DNA from: an uncultured Granulosicoccaceae bacterium
GTDB taxonomy: Bacteria; Pseudomonadota; Gammaproteobacteria; Granulosicoccales; Granulosicoccaceae
Reading direction: 5' to 3'
Assembly: GCA_937931165.1 (NCBI GenBank)
Contig: CALHCI010000237.1
Span: 1-37,793, forward strand
Length of the DNA stretch: 37,793 nucleotides
The position numbers and the translations under genes are program-made. This document shows, one piece after another, positions 1-8,977 of this stretch. Positions within the stretch are counted from its first letter, which is position 1, and each line of letters opens with the position of its first letter. The notes beneath the pieces were generated by a model. It did no database searches. It was given only the letters and a program-made list of their open reading frames with translations, and was not told the origin of the DNA.

Positions 1-405
1 CCTCCGCGAGACCGATAGCGGGGTGAGTGCCAAGTGAAACCAGCTTGCGCTTTTTGCTGACTAAGTATTGTCAGCGCCAAACGGCAGAACCGGAGTTTTT
101 TACGCACAGGTTTAAGCCTTTGATATCACCGGAGTCCCGCAACGTGAGTTCAGATTGACGTTGTCTACCGTCAACAGCTTGATTGACGAATGTCTTAATT
201 TCTCAACGGTGAAGATTTTCGCGGCGCAATTTCTAGGGTTGTAATTTGGGGTGCGTTATACCCGAAAAAGAACTCAGGGTTGCATTCTTTCGATGCTAAG
301 TCATTAAGTTCGTTAGAACTCAACCGCCTTCAGTCCAACTATTAAACCAGGCTTTTACTTAAAACTCAGTTATTGACAAAAGTCTTGTCAAATAGAGCCA
401 ATTAC

Positions 406-433
406 CTAAAAAGAGGGCCCGACTAGCGGGCCC
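406..433 (-). terminator. Possible leftward intrinsic terminator
   Basis: A seven-base-pair GC-only stem (415-421 with 427-433, five-base loop) is followed on the - strand by a T-rich tract at 406-414. No - strand gene is visible upstream of it, so it may end an unrecognised small RNA or be an unrelated hairpin. Confidence 0.35.
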
Positions 434-765
434 GATTGGGGGTGAGAATCTGTAAGGGGAAGTGATTCACCCGAAAATACCTCTTTGGAGAGTAATGTTT
501 TGTTGAGCTTGTCTGCCACTGTGGCGGACAATTGTAAAGTATCACTTTGCATGCCATTCGAACGCAGACTAATCACTCAATCATTGAGGCAGTTCACGCT
601 TCGTTGCTCAGGTTTCACCGCTCGCCTGCATCACTCGCCAGATTCAGACAACTACCTCACACTTTTTAGCTCATTCATTTACATACAGTAAAATTACTGA
701 CTCTGGCATTCCGGGGTTAAGCGATTTTTTTCGCTGCATAGTCCATTGTTTGACGCTGAATATCC

Positions 766-793
766 CTTGAAATATTTTCTGTCATCCCTATTT
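766..793 (+). promoter_or_regulatory. Sigma32 (RpoH) heat-shock promoter of hsp20
   Basis: The -35 element CTTGAAA at 766-772 is a perfect match to the sigma32 consensus. After a 13-base spacer comes CCCTATTT at 786-793, which matches CCCCATNT at all but one position. The spacing is in the sigma32 range (13-14). Transcription would start near 800, leaving a leader of about 90 bases before the hsp20 ATG. Confidence 0.75.
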
Positions 794-856
794 CTTTATC
801 AGCAACAAGAACGCTGCCAAGTCAGGTTCATGTTGTTTTTCACTTTATTTTTTTTT

Positions 857-893
857 ATTGCTTCAATATTGCTTCTTAGGAGAATATGCAATG
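857..893 (+). promoter_or_regulatory. ROSE-like RNA thermometer hairpin
   Basis: Bases 857-861 (ATTGC) can pair with 888-892 (GCAAT), and 866-870 (ATATT) with 883-887 (AATAT). G871 is then bulged, and 872-874 (CTT) pairs with 880-882 (GAG) using one G-U pair. The stem hides both the AGGAG ribosome site (878-882) and the start codon (891-893). A TTGCT motif opposite the Shine-Dalgarno with a bulged G is the hallmark of ROSE elements, which control hsp20/ibpA genes in many proteobacteria. Confidence 0.7.
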
Positions 894-1355
894 ACTACTA
901 TCGACTTTTCACCTCTCTATCGCAGCACTGTTGGTTTTGATCGCTTTGCTTCATTACTCGACAACGTGCACCAGAATAATCACAGCAACGGTTACCCTCC
1001 GTACAACATCGAGGCAACCGATGAGAACCAATACGCTATCACCATTGCGGTTGCAGGCTTTGAAGAATCAGAGCTTGATCTGCAAACAGAACGTGGCGTG
1101 TTGACTGTCCGCGGCGAGAAAGCCAAAGACGAAAAGAAAAACCGCAACTATCTGTACCAGGGTATTGCCACACGCACTTTCGAAAGAAAGTTTGAACTGG
1201 CTGACCACGTTGAAGTTGTCGACGCTGATCTTTCAAATGGCATGTTGACGATCAGCCTGGTTAAGGAGATTCCGGAAGCAATGAAACCGAAACGCATTGC
1301 TATCGGTTCATCGCCAAAGGCCATCGAAGCGGAAAAAGAAGAGATCGCCGCTTAA
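891..1355 (+). CDS. hsp20: Small heat shock protein, Hsp20/alpha-crystallin family (IbpA-like)
   Basis: A 154-residue ATP-independent holdase that binds unfolding proteins during heat stress and passes them to DnaK/ClpB. The alpha-crystallin domain covers roughly residues 35-140 and includes the family signature near its end (DLSNGMLTISL, the A-x-L-x-N-G-x-L-x-I motif). A C-terminal I-x-I motif (RIAI) is present for oligomer contacts. I chose the ATG at 891 because AGGAG lies eight bases upstream and the protein then begins MTTIDFSPLYRSTVGFDR, typical of IbpA/HspA proteins. A longer frame from 858 would start inside the thermometer stem. It is monocistronic, under a sigma32-type promoter, with a translation-blocking hairpin. 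Control is therefore probably two-tier: transcription by RpoH and translation by temperature. Confidence 0.95.
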   Translation: MTTIDFSPLYRSTVGFDRFASLLDNVHQNNHSNGYPPYNIEATDENQYAITIAVAGFEESELDLQTERGVLTVRGEKAKDEKKNRNYLYQGIATRTFERKFELADHVEVVDADLSNGMLTISLVKEIPEAMKPKRIAIGSSPKAIEAEKEEIAA

Positions 1356-1381
1356 CCAGCACTCACTCAGTGGTACTTTTC

Positions 1382-1402
1382 AAGCCCGGCTTCGCCGGGC
1401 TT
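1382..1402 (+). terminator. Hairpin downstream of hsp20
   Basis: A perfect nine-base-pair stem (1382-1390 with 1394-1402) has a three-base loop, 27 bases after the hsp20 stop. The following tail (GATGCTTT) is only weakly T-rich, so termination may be partial. Confidence 0.6.
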
Positions 1403-1568
1403 GATGCTTTGTGTAGTCCACTTACCTCTCCGGTGTTAATCGCTGGCTCCTGCCTGACGGTTTACGGCGCCCGGTTGTAGTGGTCGTCGACATGTGCGGC
1501 GATCAACCTTAAACTACCGCTGGTCCCAACACTGCTCGTCGCATCGGGCCTCCGGAGAGAATTCTGCA

Positions 1569-2777
1569 GTGATCGCTGCTACCCATAATATCTTTCTTGT
1601 CTTTGCGTCAATTGCCGTCTCTCTGGTTGCTGCATTTACCGGCCTGGCGCTGACCAATAATATTGCCGGTCAACCGGAAAACAAGCGCAAGGCTTTGGTA
1701 GTGATGTCTGCCTTCATTCTGGGAGGCGGCATCTGGTCGATGCACTTTGTGGCCATGCTGGCGCACGAGTTTCCGATCCCGGTTTACTACGATTCCCTGC
1801 AGACACTCGGCTCTGCACTCATCGCGATTCTGGTGGTGGGCGTGGCGTTGCTCATGCTGCACTTTTCTGCAAGAACACCTGCACGGCTGATTTCTGCCGG
1901 TTTGATTCTCGGCACCGGGATTGTGGTTATGCACTATATCGGGATGCTGGCCATCCGTGGCACCGTGCCTGAATTCTCCGTCTGGTCTGTACTGCTGGCA
2001 CTGTGCGTGGCGGCATTGACCGGGATTGTCGCCATCCGTGTGGCATACGGCCGACGCTCCAGACAGAATATTGTGCGGGGCTCGGTGGTGTTTGGTTGTG
2101 CGGTGGTGGCCGTGCACTACGCTGCGATGTTCGGCACGCGCTTCAGCACTGACAGCACTTTTAAGCCGGTACCCGTTGCAATGGCAAACCATACGCTTGC
2201 GATTGCGGTGACTGTGGCATCTTTTGTTATCTGTGGCACCTTCCTGCTGGCTGCAACCACTTTTCTGACCCAGACGACCGGGTCGGTCGATGCAGAGCCA
2301 GACGCAACGTCTCCAGACACACCAACAGACACAACAACACCGGACACAACCAAAAATGAACACCCGAATCCGGTGACTGCGATTTCCGCTCACGATTCGG
2401 TGGCGAGCACAACCACCGATCAGACCCTGCAAATTCCCTTTGAGCGAAACAAGAAAATCGAATTTGCTGACAGCTCAACTGTCGGCGCCATTCGCGCGGA
2501 TGGTCACTACACCCACCTCTACACCAAAGACGGTGTTCGCTTCTGCCCGTGGTCAATCACCGAAGCCGAAAAGCGCCTTTCTGATAAAAATTTTCATCGC
2601 ACACATCGCAGCTATCTGGTCAATATTGACGAGGTGCATTCGTTCGAAAAAAAGAAGGAAACCGGCGCTTGTCTGTTCGAAGGTTACCCGCAACTCAGCA
2701 GTGTTCCGGTGAGCCGAAACCGGGTACTGGACCTTTCCCGTGTACTGAATTCCGGGCAAAGTGCTATTGGAAGCTAG
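1569..2777 (+). CDS. coxC: MHYT-LytTR membrane transcription regulator (CoxC-like)
   Basis: A 402-residue membrane sensor joined to a DNA-binding domain. The N-terminal half (about residues 5-235) has around seven hydrophobic helices with the three MHYT-domain motifs: MHFV (from Met58), MHYI (from Met121) and VHYAAM (from Val182). The paired Met/His residues are thought to bind a metal and sense a diatomic gas. A Thr/Pro/Asp-rich linker (about 240-285) leads to a LytTR domain (about 290-395), which contains the typical FHRTHRSYLVNIDEV stretch. I prefer GTG at 1569, with GGAGAG nine bases upstream, over an earlier in-frame start at 1494 that adds an unlikely 25-residue tail. CoxC and CoxH of Oligotropha carboxidovorans have the same architecture, and coxC sits directly before coxM there as here. 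Activation of the cox operon by CO is therefore a likely, inferred role. Confidence 0.88.
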   Translation: MIAATHNIFLVFASIAVSLVAAFTGLALTNNIAGQPENKRKALVVMSAFILGGGIWSMHFVAMLAHEFPIPVYYDSLQTLGSALIAILVVGVALLMLHFSARTPARLISAGLILGTGIVVMHYIGMLAIRGTVPEFSVWSVLLALCVAALTGIVAIRVAYGRRSRQNIVRGSVVFGCAVVAVHYAAMFGTRFSTDSTFKPVPVAMANHTLAIAVTVASFVICGTFLLAATTFLTQTTGSVDAEPDATSPDTPTDTTTPDTTKNEHPNPVTAISAHDSVASTTTDQTLQIPFERNKKIEFADSSTVGAIRADGHYTHLYTKDGVRFCPWSITEAEKRLSDKNFHRTHRSYLVNIDEVHSFEKKKETGACLFEGYPQLSSVPVSRNRVLDLSRVLNSGQSAIGS

Positions 2778-2842
2778 CCGCCTCATCCTGGCTGCGGCCG
2801 GTGATCCAGATGCTCGCCTTCTAATTTGTTTAGATATATCAG

Positions 2843-2899
2843 TAAGTTAGAATCCATTTTCACGAACGACGTTTGTGCAATTCACGGATTTCGTGAATT
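2843..2899 (+). promoter_or_regulatory. Candidate operator region of the cox operon
   Basis: The 197-base gap before coxM holds a perfect inverted repeat, AATTCACG-N5-CGTGAATT, at 2879-2899. Just upstream are two sequences that fit the LytTR half-site pattern at eight of nine positions, with GTT cores at 2846-2848 and 2871-2873. Their 25-base period is longer than the 21-22 usual for LytTR direct repeats, so either element could be the real site. Confidence 0.4.
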
Positions 2900-2974
2900 A
2901 GATGCCACTGCCGGTTCCAGCCTCCGCCGATCTCCCTTACTCTGTCTGGCTACCAAATCGAGTGGAGGATAAAC

Positions 2975-3832
2975 ATGATTCCGGGACGTTTTGAATATCA
3001 CCAGCCAGACTCTGTACCAGCGGCTGTCGGGCTGCTTTCAGACCTTGGCGACGAGGCGCGTGTGATCGCTGGCGGGCACAGTCTGATACCGATGATGAAG
3101 CTGCGGCTGGCGATGCCGGAACATCTGATCGACCTGCGCGCCATTGATTCACTGAAGCAGATTTCCGTCGCTGGCAGCACCGTGACCATCGGCGCGATGG
3201 CCACCCAGTCAGATCTCATCGACAGCACAGAACTGGCCACCGCCGCGCCGATTGTGCGCGAGACTGCGCTGCAGATTGCCGACCCGCAGGTGCGCTACGT
3301 TGGCACAATCGGCGGCAACGTTGCCAATGGTGATCCGGGCAACGACATGCCGGCGTTGATGCAGTGCCTGAACGCATCGTTTCACTTGCACGGGCCCGAC
3401 GGTGAACGGCAGGTACCGGCACGCGAGTTCTACGAAGCGGCCTACTTTACAGCGCGCGATGATCTGGAGATTCTCACCGGGATTTCGTTCCCGGCATGCG
3501 AAGGCGGTTATGCCTACGAAAAGCAGAAACGAAAAATCGGCGACTACGCAACCGCAGCAGCAGCCGTGCTGCTGAGCAAAGCCGCAGACAGCAGTTGCAG
3601 CCAGGCAGCCATTGCGCTGACCAATCTCGCCGACACCCCGCTCTATTGTCAGGAAGCGTCAGATCATCTGGTTCAGTCGGGTGTCACTGACGCCAGCATT
3701 GATGCTGCAGTGCAGTCTGCGCTCGGACAGATCGAGCCAGTCGACGACAATCGCGGGCCTGTCGAATTTAAGAAACATGCGGCCAAAGTGATTCTTAAAC
3801 GGGCTATCGAAAACGCCTGGGCACGCGCCTGA
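2975..3832 (+). CDS. coxM: Carbon monoxide dehydrogenase medium subunit (FAD-binding)
   Basis: The 285-residue flavoprotein subunit of aerobic Mo-Cu CO dehydrogenase. It takes electrons from the [2Fe-2S] clusters of CoxS on FAD and passes them to the quinone pool. Both FAD-binding signatures of the xanthine-oxidase-type medium subunit are present: AGGHS at residues 32-36 and TIGGN at 111-115. Length matches the family (about 288). The ATG at 2975 has GGAGG about eight bases upstream and gives the standard start MIPGRFEYHQP. It is first in the order coxM-S-L, which is characteristic of form I CO dehydrogenase loci. A 91-base gap separates it from coxS. Confidence 0.96.
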   Translation: MIPGRFEYHQPDSVPAAVGLLSDLGDEARVIAGGHSLIPMMKLRLAMPEHLIDLRAIDSLKQISVAGSTVTIGAMATQSDLIDSTELATAAPIVRETALQIADPQVRYVGTIGGNVANGDPGNDMPALMQCLNASFHLHGPDGERQVPAREFYEAAYFTARDDLEILTGISFPACEGGYAYEKQKRKIGDYATAAAAVLLSKAADSSCSQAAIALTNLADTPLYCQEASDHLVQSGVTDASIDAAVQSALGQIEPVDDNRGPVEFKKHAAKVILKRAIENAWARA

Positions 3833-3923
3833 TTCACCCGCTCTGATTATCCAGCAAAAAATAGTTAACGCGCATAATGCTAACGCAGATAGCGCGCTCC
3901 GCTACTCATAGCAGGAACAAACC

Positions 3924-4412
3924 ATGTCAAAAACAAAACTTACATTAAACGTTAACGGCAAGTCCGTTGAAGCCGAAGCCGAACCTCGTGAGCTGTTGAT
4001 CCATGTGCTCAGAGAACAACTGGAAATTACCGGTCCACACATCGGTTGTGAAACATCCCACTGCGGTGCATGCACCGTTGAAATCGACGGCAGATCAGTA
4101 AAGTCATGCACTATGTTTGCGATTCAGGCACAGGGTACTGAGATCACCACTATTGAAGGACTAGGTAACCCGGACAAGCTGCACGTGCTGCAGGAAAAGT
4201 TTAAAGAACACCACGGCTTGCAATGCGGCTACTGCACACCGGGCATGATCACCCGCGCGCATCGGTTACTGGAAGAAAACCCTAACCCGACTGAAGAAGA
4301 TGTGCGCTTTGGTATCGCCGGCAACCTGTGTCGCTGTACCGGGTACCAGAACATTGTGAAGGCAGTGCTTGCCGCTGCAGATGAATTGAATCAACCGGAG
4401 GCAGTTGCATGA
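3924..4412 (+). CDS. coxS: Carbon monoxide dehydrogenase small subunit ([2Fe-2S])
   Basis: A 162-residue iron-sulfur subunit that relays electrons from the Mo-Cu site in CoxL to FAD in CoxM. Eight cysteines fit the two expected clusters. Cys42, 47, 50 and 62 make the N-terminal plant-ferredoxin-type cluster. Cys101, 104, 136 and 138 make the C-terminal four-helix-bundle cluster (motifs CGYC and CRC). These positions are within one residue of those in the Oligotropha enzyme. The start has AGGAA nine to ten bases upstream. Its stop overlaps the coxL start as ATGA, which suggests translational coupling of the two subunits. Confidence 0.97.
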   Translation: MSKTKLTLNVNGKSVEAEAEPRELLIHVLREQLEITGPHIGCETSHCGACTVEIDGRSVKSCTMFAIQAQGTEITTIEGLGNPDKLHVLQEKFKEHHGLQCGYCTPGMITRAHRLLEENPNPTEEDVRFGIAGNLCRCTGYQNIVKAVLAAADELNQPEAVA

Positions 4413-6829
4413 GCGCCGCAGAAGAGACCATGCAGGAACGCCAGGCCGCACTAAAAGGCCTCGGCACCTCACGCAAGCGCGTAGAAGACGCACGCTTTAC
4501 TCAGGGTAAGGGCAACTACGTTGACGATATAAAAATGCCGAATATGTTATTCGGTGATTTTGTTCGATCACAACATGCGCACGCCAGAGTCGTGTCTATT
4601 GATAAAACTGCAGCACTTGAACTACCCGGTGTTGTTGCTGTGTTAACTGCAGAAGATCTCGAACCACTCAGCCTGCACTGGATGCCAACGCTGGCCGGTG
4701 ATAAACAAATGGTGCTGGCAGATGGCAAAGTGCTGTTTCAGGGACAGGAAGTTGCGTTTGTTGTTGCTGAAGATCGCTACATTGCTGCAGATGCCGTTGA
4801 CCTGGTTAAGGTTGAATATGAAGAACTGCCGGTGCTGGTAGATCCGTTTAAAGCGGAACTGCCGGACGCACCGGTACTACGTGAAGATATTGCCGATCAA
4901 AAAGAAGGCGCACACGGACCTCGCAGACACCCCAACCATATCTTTACCTGGGAACAAGGCGACAAAGCCGCTGCAGAAGCAGTCATAGAAGAAGCGCCTG
5001 TGGTTGCAGAAGAGATGGTTTACTACCATCGCACTCACCCCTGCCCGATGGAAACCTGCGGTGCGGTAGCATCAATGGACAAGGTTAACGGCAAGCTGAC
5101 ACTGTGGGGCACGTTTCAGGCACCGCACGTGGTGCGTACCGTTGCATCATTGTTATCCGGTATAGCAGAGCACAACATCCGGGTTGTATCACCAGACATC
5201 GGTGGTGGCTTCGGTAACAAGGTGGGGGTATACCCCGGTTATGTTTGCTCTATTGTCGCTTCAATTGTCACCGGCCAGCCGGTCAAATGGATTGAAGACC
5301 GTATGGAAAACCTCAGTGCCACGGCGTTCGCACGTGACTACTGGATGCAAGGTAAAATTGCCGCCACCAAAGAAGGCAAGATCCTTGGCCTGTGGTGTCA
5401 CACCACAGCAGACCACGGGGCGTTTGATGCCTGTGCCGACCCGACCAAGTACCCGGCGGGTTTTATGAACATATGCACCGGCTCTTATGACATTCCCACC
5501 GCCTACCTGGCTGTCGATGGTATTTATACGAACAAAGCTCCGGGCGGTGTGGCGTACCGTTGTTCTTTCCGTGTTACCGAGGCTGCGTACTTTATAGAGC
5601 GCATGATTGAAGTACTTGCAATCAAGCTCAATATGGATGCGGCAGACTTACGAGCGCTTAACTTTATTAAAAAAGAACAATTCCCGTACCAGTCAGCACT
5701 GGGCTGGGAGTATGACTCCGGTGATTATCATACGGCATGGAACAAGGCACTGGACGCTGTGGACTATCGCGGTCTGCGCCAGCAACAATCTCAACAGGTC
5801 GAAGACTTTAAGGCAGGTAAAACACGTAAGCTGATGGGCATTGGTTTATGTCACTTCACAGAGATTGTCGGTGCCGGGCCGGTAAAGAACTGCGACATCC
5901 TCGGTATGGGTATGTTTGACAGTTGTGAAATTCGTATTCACCCGACTGGTTCTGCCATTGCACGGCTTGGCACTATTTCGCAAGGCCAGGGACACGCCAC
6001 CACGTTTGCACAGATACTGGCCACTGAAATCGGCATCTCTGCAGATGACATCACCATTGAAGAAGGCGATACCGACACCGCACCGTACGGGCTAGGTACA
6101 TACGGCTCACGCTCCACACCGGTAGCGGGTGCGGCGACAGCCATGGCCGGTCGAAAGATTCGCGCTAAAGCACAGATGATTGCCGCTTACCTGCTTGAGG
6201 TACACGACAACGATCTTGAGTGGGAAATCGATCGGTTTGTGGTTAAAGGCGCGCCGGAACGTTTCAAAACCATGAAGGAAGTGGCGTTTGCCTCGTACAC
6301 CCAGGAAATACCGGGTGTTGAACCGGGGCTTGAAGCGGTCAGTTACTACGATCCACCAAACATGACCTACCCTTTCGGTGCTTATATTTGTGTGATGGAT
6401 ATTGACGTCGACACCGGTGTCACTGACATCCGTAAGTTCTACGCACTGGACGACTGCGGCACACGCATTAACCCGATGATCATTGAAGGTCAGGTCCATG
6501 GCGGCTTAACTGAAGCACTGGCTATCGCACTTGGCCAGGAGATCGCCTACGACGAACTGGGTAACGTTAAAACCGGTTCACTGATGGACTTCTTTATTCC
6601 AACCAGCTGGGAAACACCAAACTACGAGACAGACTTCACTGAAACACCAAGTCCGCACCACCCGATTGGTGCCAAAGGTGTCGGTGAAAGCCCGAACGTT
6701 GGTGGAGTGCCAGCATTTTCCAATGCGATAAATGATGCATTCAGAGCATTTGGCTTAACCCATACCCATATGCCGCATGATCACTGGCGCATCTGGAAAA
6801 CAGCCAATGACCTTGGGCTGCATAGCTGA
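4409..6829 (+). CDS. coxL: Form I carbon monoxide dehydrogenase large subunit (Mo-Cu catalytic)
   Basis: The 806-residue catalytic subunit oxidises CO with water to CO2, two electrons and two protons at a Mo-S-Cu centre on molybdopterin cytosine dinucleotide. The active-site loop reads AYRCSFR, with Cys385 (codon 5561-5563) as the copper ligand. This loop defines true form I CoxL; form II relatives have AYRGAGR. The catalytic glutamate is Glu760 in GVGESP (codon 6686-6688). Both residues are offset by three from Cys388 and Glu763 of the Oligotropha enzyme, so the length is essentially canonical (809 there). The GGFGNK stretch typical of the molybdenum-binding domain is also present. GGAGG lies upstream of the ATG inside the coxS end. 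The gene is intact. Confidence 0.98.
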   Translation: MSAAEETMQERQAALKGLGTSRKRVEDARFTQGKGNYVDDIKMPNMLFGDFVRSQHAHARVVSIDKTAALELPGVVAVLTAEDLEPLSLHWMPTLAGDKQMVLADGKVLFQGQEVAFVVAEDRYIAADAVDLVKVEYEELPVLVDPFKAELPDAPVLREDIADQKEGAHGPRRHPNHIFTWEQGDKAAAEAVIEEAPVVAEEMVYYHRTHPCPMETCGAVASMDKVNGKLTLWGTFQAPHVVRTVASLLSGIAEHNIRVVSPDIGGGFGNKVGVYPGYVCSIVASIVTGQPVKWIEDRMENLSATAFARDYWMQGKIAATKEGKILGLWCHTTADHGAFDACADPTKYPAGFMNICTGSYDIPTAYLAVDGIYTNKAPGGVAYRCSFRVTEAAYFIERMIEVLAIKLNMDAADLRALNFIKKEQFPYQSALGWEYDSGDYHTAWNKALDAVDYRGLRQQQSQQVEDFKAGKTRKLMGIGLCHFTEIVGAGPVKNCDILGMGMFDSCEIRIHPTGSAIARLGTISQGQGHATTFAQILATEIGISADDITIEEGDTDTAPYGLGTYGSRSTPVAGAATAMAGRKIRAKAQMIAAYLLEVHDNDLEWEIDRFVVKGAPERFKTMKEVAFASYTQEIPGVEPGLEAVSYYDPPNMTYPFGAYICVMDIDVDTGVTDIRKFYALDDCGTRINPMIIEGQVHGGLTEALAIALGQEIAYDELGNVKTGSLMDFFIPTSWETPNYETDFTETPSPHHPIGAKGVGESPNVGGVPAFSNAINDAFRAFGLTHTHMPHDHWRIWKTANDLGLHS

Positions 6830-6840
6830 TTTAACACTAT

Positions 6841-7716
6841 ATGAGTTGGAAATCACTGCAGGCCACGCTTGCTGATAACGGTTACATCGCCAGCGACGAG
6901 CTGGCGATGGCCGTTCATTTATCGGTCTCTTTGCAACGGCCGCTGTTACTTGAAGGGGCTGCCGGTGTCGGTAAAACCGAAGTTGCCAAAAAGCTTGCAG
7001 CGCTTAACGGTACAAAGCTTATCCGGTTGCAATGCTACGAAGGCCTTGACGCCAGTACCACCATTTATGAATGGAACTATCAAAAGCAGTTGTTAAGTGT
7101 ACAAGCCGGTAAAGGTGACGCAGATACTGAGCGACTGGAACAGCGGATATTCTCTGATCAGTATCTGTTAAAACGCCCCCTGCTCGAGGCCATTACACAG
7201 GATAAACCACCGGTACTACTGATAGACGAGATTGACCGCGCCGATGAAGAGTTTGAAGCATACCTGTTGGAAATACTCTCTGACTTTCAAGTGTCCATTC
7301 CAGAAATCGGTACGATCACAGCAACCTCCTATCCACTGGTGGTCTTAACCTCAAACGGCAGCCGGGACTTATCAGACGCACTGCGTCGCCGCTGCTTGTA
7401 CACCTACGTTGAATACCCGGATGCAAAGACTGAACTCGCGATTTTGCAAAGGCATTTACCAGACATCGATGCCTCACTGGCAGAGCAAATCGTCAGTTTT
7501 GTACAGCTGCTTAGAAAAGAAGAACTGGAGAAGAAACCCGGTGTTGCAGAGATGCTTGACTGGACGGCAGCCATCGCAGGGCTTGGTATTGCCAAACTCA
7601 GTGACAATCCGGTTGAGCTGCAGGCCACACTGGTTTGCCTGTTAAAAACACAAGCTGATCACTACAACATACCGCGCGAAATCACCGAACGACTTGTCGG
7701 TCAGGCTGTACCGTGA
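6841..7716 (+). CDS. coxD: CoxD, MoxR-type AAA+ ATPase for CODH maturation
   Basis: A 291-residue AAA+ ATPase. The Walker A motif GAAGVGKT is at residues 39-46 and the Walker B motif LLIDEID is centred on Asp129-Glu130. An arginine-rich DALRRRC segment near residue 180 is typical of MoxR proteins. In Oligotropha, CoxD is a membrane-associated chaperone needed to insert sulfur and copper into the Mo site of CO dehydrogenase, and works with the von Willebrand protein CoxE. I infer the same job here. The start lies 11 bases after coxL, and I see no good Shine-Dalgarno, so translation probably depends on coxL. Its stop overlaps coxE by four bases. Confidence 0.93.
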   Translation: MSWKSLQATLADNGYIASDELAMAVHLSVSLQRPLLLEGAAGVGKTEVAKKLAALNGTKLIRLQCYEGLDASTTIYEWNYQKQLLSVQAGKGDADTERLEQRIFSDQYLLKRPLLEAITQDKPPVLLIDEIDRADEEFEAYLLEILSDFQVSIPEIGTITATSYPLVVLTSNGSRDLSDALRRRCLYTYVEYPDAKTELAILQRHLPDIDASLAEQIVSFVQLLRKEELEKKPGVAEMLDWTAAIAGLGIAKLSDNPVELQATLVCLLKTQADHYNIPREITERLVGQAVP

Positions 7717-8903
7717 AAGCAACGCAGTTTCCGGCTTCAGCAAGTGGTGTTACAGAAAGAGTCACCGGGTTTATGGCGCACCTGCGTGACAATGGCTTGC
7801 CGTTAGGCGTGGCCGAAACCACCAAAACATTGCAGTCGTTTCAGCACATCGATATCACAGACCAGCACCAGGTAAGACTGGCCTTTAAGGTGATTTGTAC
7901 CGGCCACCACGACAGCTACAGTCAATTTGATGATCTGTTTGACAGCTACTGGTTTAATCACGGTCGAGAACGAAGCGCTATTGCGCAAACCCCCAATCAA
8001 AGCAGGCAGAACAACCACAGCCGTTTTCAACCCGGAGTAGACAGCACCAGATCCAGCAGCGATGACGGCGAAGCCGAACAACCAGACGGCGACTCATCAG
8101 ACTCTGAAGCAAGTGCCAGTGGTGAAGGACGGTTGATCGCCTCAAAAACCACCAACATTGAAAAAACCGATTTCCGGGAATTAATGACACCGGAGTCACT
8201 ACAACAGGCCGAGGCCGTTGCTTTAAAACTTGCCCGGGCCATTCGCGACAAACGCTCACGCAGACAACGGGCAGCAGTTCGTGGGGCGAAGCTTGATCTT
8301 CGAAAGACCATCCGTGCCAGCATTAGTCATGGCGGTGTGCCTTTTGATTTATACCGCCGCAATAAACCGGACAGGCCCGTCAAGATTGTTGCACTGCTAG
8401 ATGTGTCTGGTTCAATGACGGTTTATGCACGTGTGTTTCTGTCATTTCTAAAAGGCCTGATTACCCACGATACGCAAACCGACGCTTATCTGTTTCATAC
8501 CTCGCTGGTACGTATTAGTGACGCACTAAGAGATCACGACACTTTTAGAGCGATTAATCGACTGTCACTGATGGCACAGGGTTTTGGTGGCGGTACAAAG
8601 ATAGGTTCAAATATCAAAACCTTTAACCAACAATACGCCGCACGCACAGTTAATGGCAGAAGCGTGGTGATCATATTATCTGACGGCTATGACACAGACC
8701 CGCCGGAACTCATGGCGTGTGAACTTAAAAAACTGAAAAAGCGCAACTGTCGCATTATCTGGCTCAACCCGTTAAAAGGCTGGAAAGACTACGCACCAGT
8801 CGCCCGTGGTATGGCAGCTGCCCTTCCCCACCTTAACCACTTTGCCGCAGCTAACACACTGGAAAGCCTGGCAGCGCTCGAACCTCACCTGAAAAGACTA
8901 TGA
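7713..8903 (+). CDS. coxE: CoxE, von Willebrand factor A domain maturation protein
   Basis: A 396-residue protein with a C-terminal vWA domain. The metal-ion-dependent adhesion motif is complete at its first part: DVSGSM from Asp230, with the D-x-S-x-S metal ligands at 230-234. A second conserved SDGYDTDPP stretch lies further on. The middle part (about residues 85-145) is acidic and low in complexity, rich in Ser, Asp, Glu and Gly, probably a flexible linker. MoxR ATPases such as CoxD pair with vWA proteins as chaperone couples, and in cox operons this pair helps assemble the Mo-Cu site. Translation starts with GTG in a four-base overlap with coxD. The gene ends in ATGA, which opens a tiny frame reaching coxF. 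Confidence 0.93.
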   Translation: MKATQFPASASGVTERVTGFMAHLRDNGLPLGVAETTKTLQSFQHIDITDQHQVRLAFKVICTGHHDSYSQFDDLFDSYWFNHGRERSAIAQTPNQSRQNNHSRFQPGVDSTRSSSDDGEAEQPDGDSSDSEASASGEGRLIASKTTNIEKTDFRELMTPESLQQAEAVALKLARAIRDKRSRRQRAAVRGAKLDLRKTIRASISHGGVPFDLYRRNKPDRPVKIVALLDVSGSMTVYARVFLSFLKGLITHDTQTDAYLFHTSLVRISDALRDHDTFRAINRLSLMAQGFGGGTKIGSNIKTFNQQYAARTVNGRSVVIILSDGYDTDPPELMACELKKLKKRNCRIIWLNPLKGWKDYAPVARGMAAALPHLNHFAAANTLESLAALEPHLKRL

Positions 8904-8977
8904 ACTCCGTAACAACGTTTAAGCCCGCCTGTCAGTTAATTAACCAGATAATGGCCAGGCACGGAAAGCAATTGTGA
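8900..8977 (+). CDS. Possible 25-codon coupling ORF between coxE and coxF
   Basis: The ATG overlaps the coxE stop (ATGA at 8900-8903). The frame runs 25 codons (MNSVTTFKPACQLINQ and nine more) and its TGA overlaps the coxF GTG start (GTGA at 8974-8977). It matches nothing I know. It could carry ribosomes from coxE to coxF, or be chance. Confidence 0.3.
   Translation: MNSVTTFKPACQLINQIMARHGKQL

Larger units (their letters stand above)
1..857. other. Non-coding stretch upstream of hsp20
   Basis: I recognise no gene here on either strand; the open frames are short and have no recognisable product. It holds several perfect or near-perfect inverted repeats. TTGACAA-N5-TTGTCAA lies at 373-391. 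GGGCCCG-N5-CGGGCCC lies at 415-433. A nine-base hairpin with one G-U pair lies at 509-531. Read on the - strand, the 415-433 hairpin is followed by TCTTTTT, like an intrinsic terminator for leftward transcription. The heat-shock promoter and leader of hsp20 occupy the right end. Confidence 0.5.

Noticed and set aside
485-691. 68-residue + strand frame in the left non-coding stretch
   Set aside because: No ribosome site, no family pattern, and amino-acid make-up unlike the neighbours.
1608-2432. 274-residue - strand frame opposite the MHYT-LytTR gene
   Set aside because: Rich in His, Arg and Cys as expected for the antisense shadow of a membrane protein gene; no recognisable domain.
2440-2712. 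Separate small gene inside the LytTR coding region
   Set aside because: Lies wholly inside the LytTR domain in another frame.
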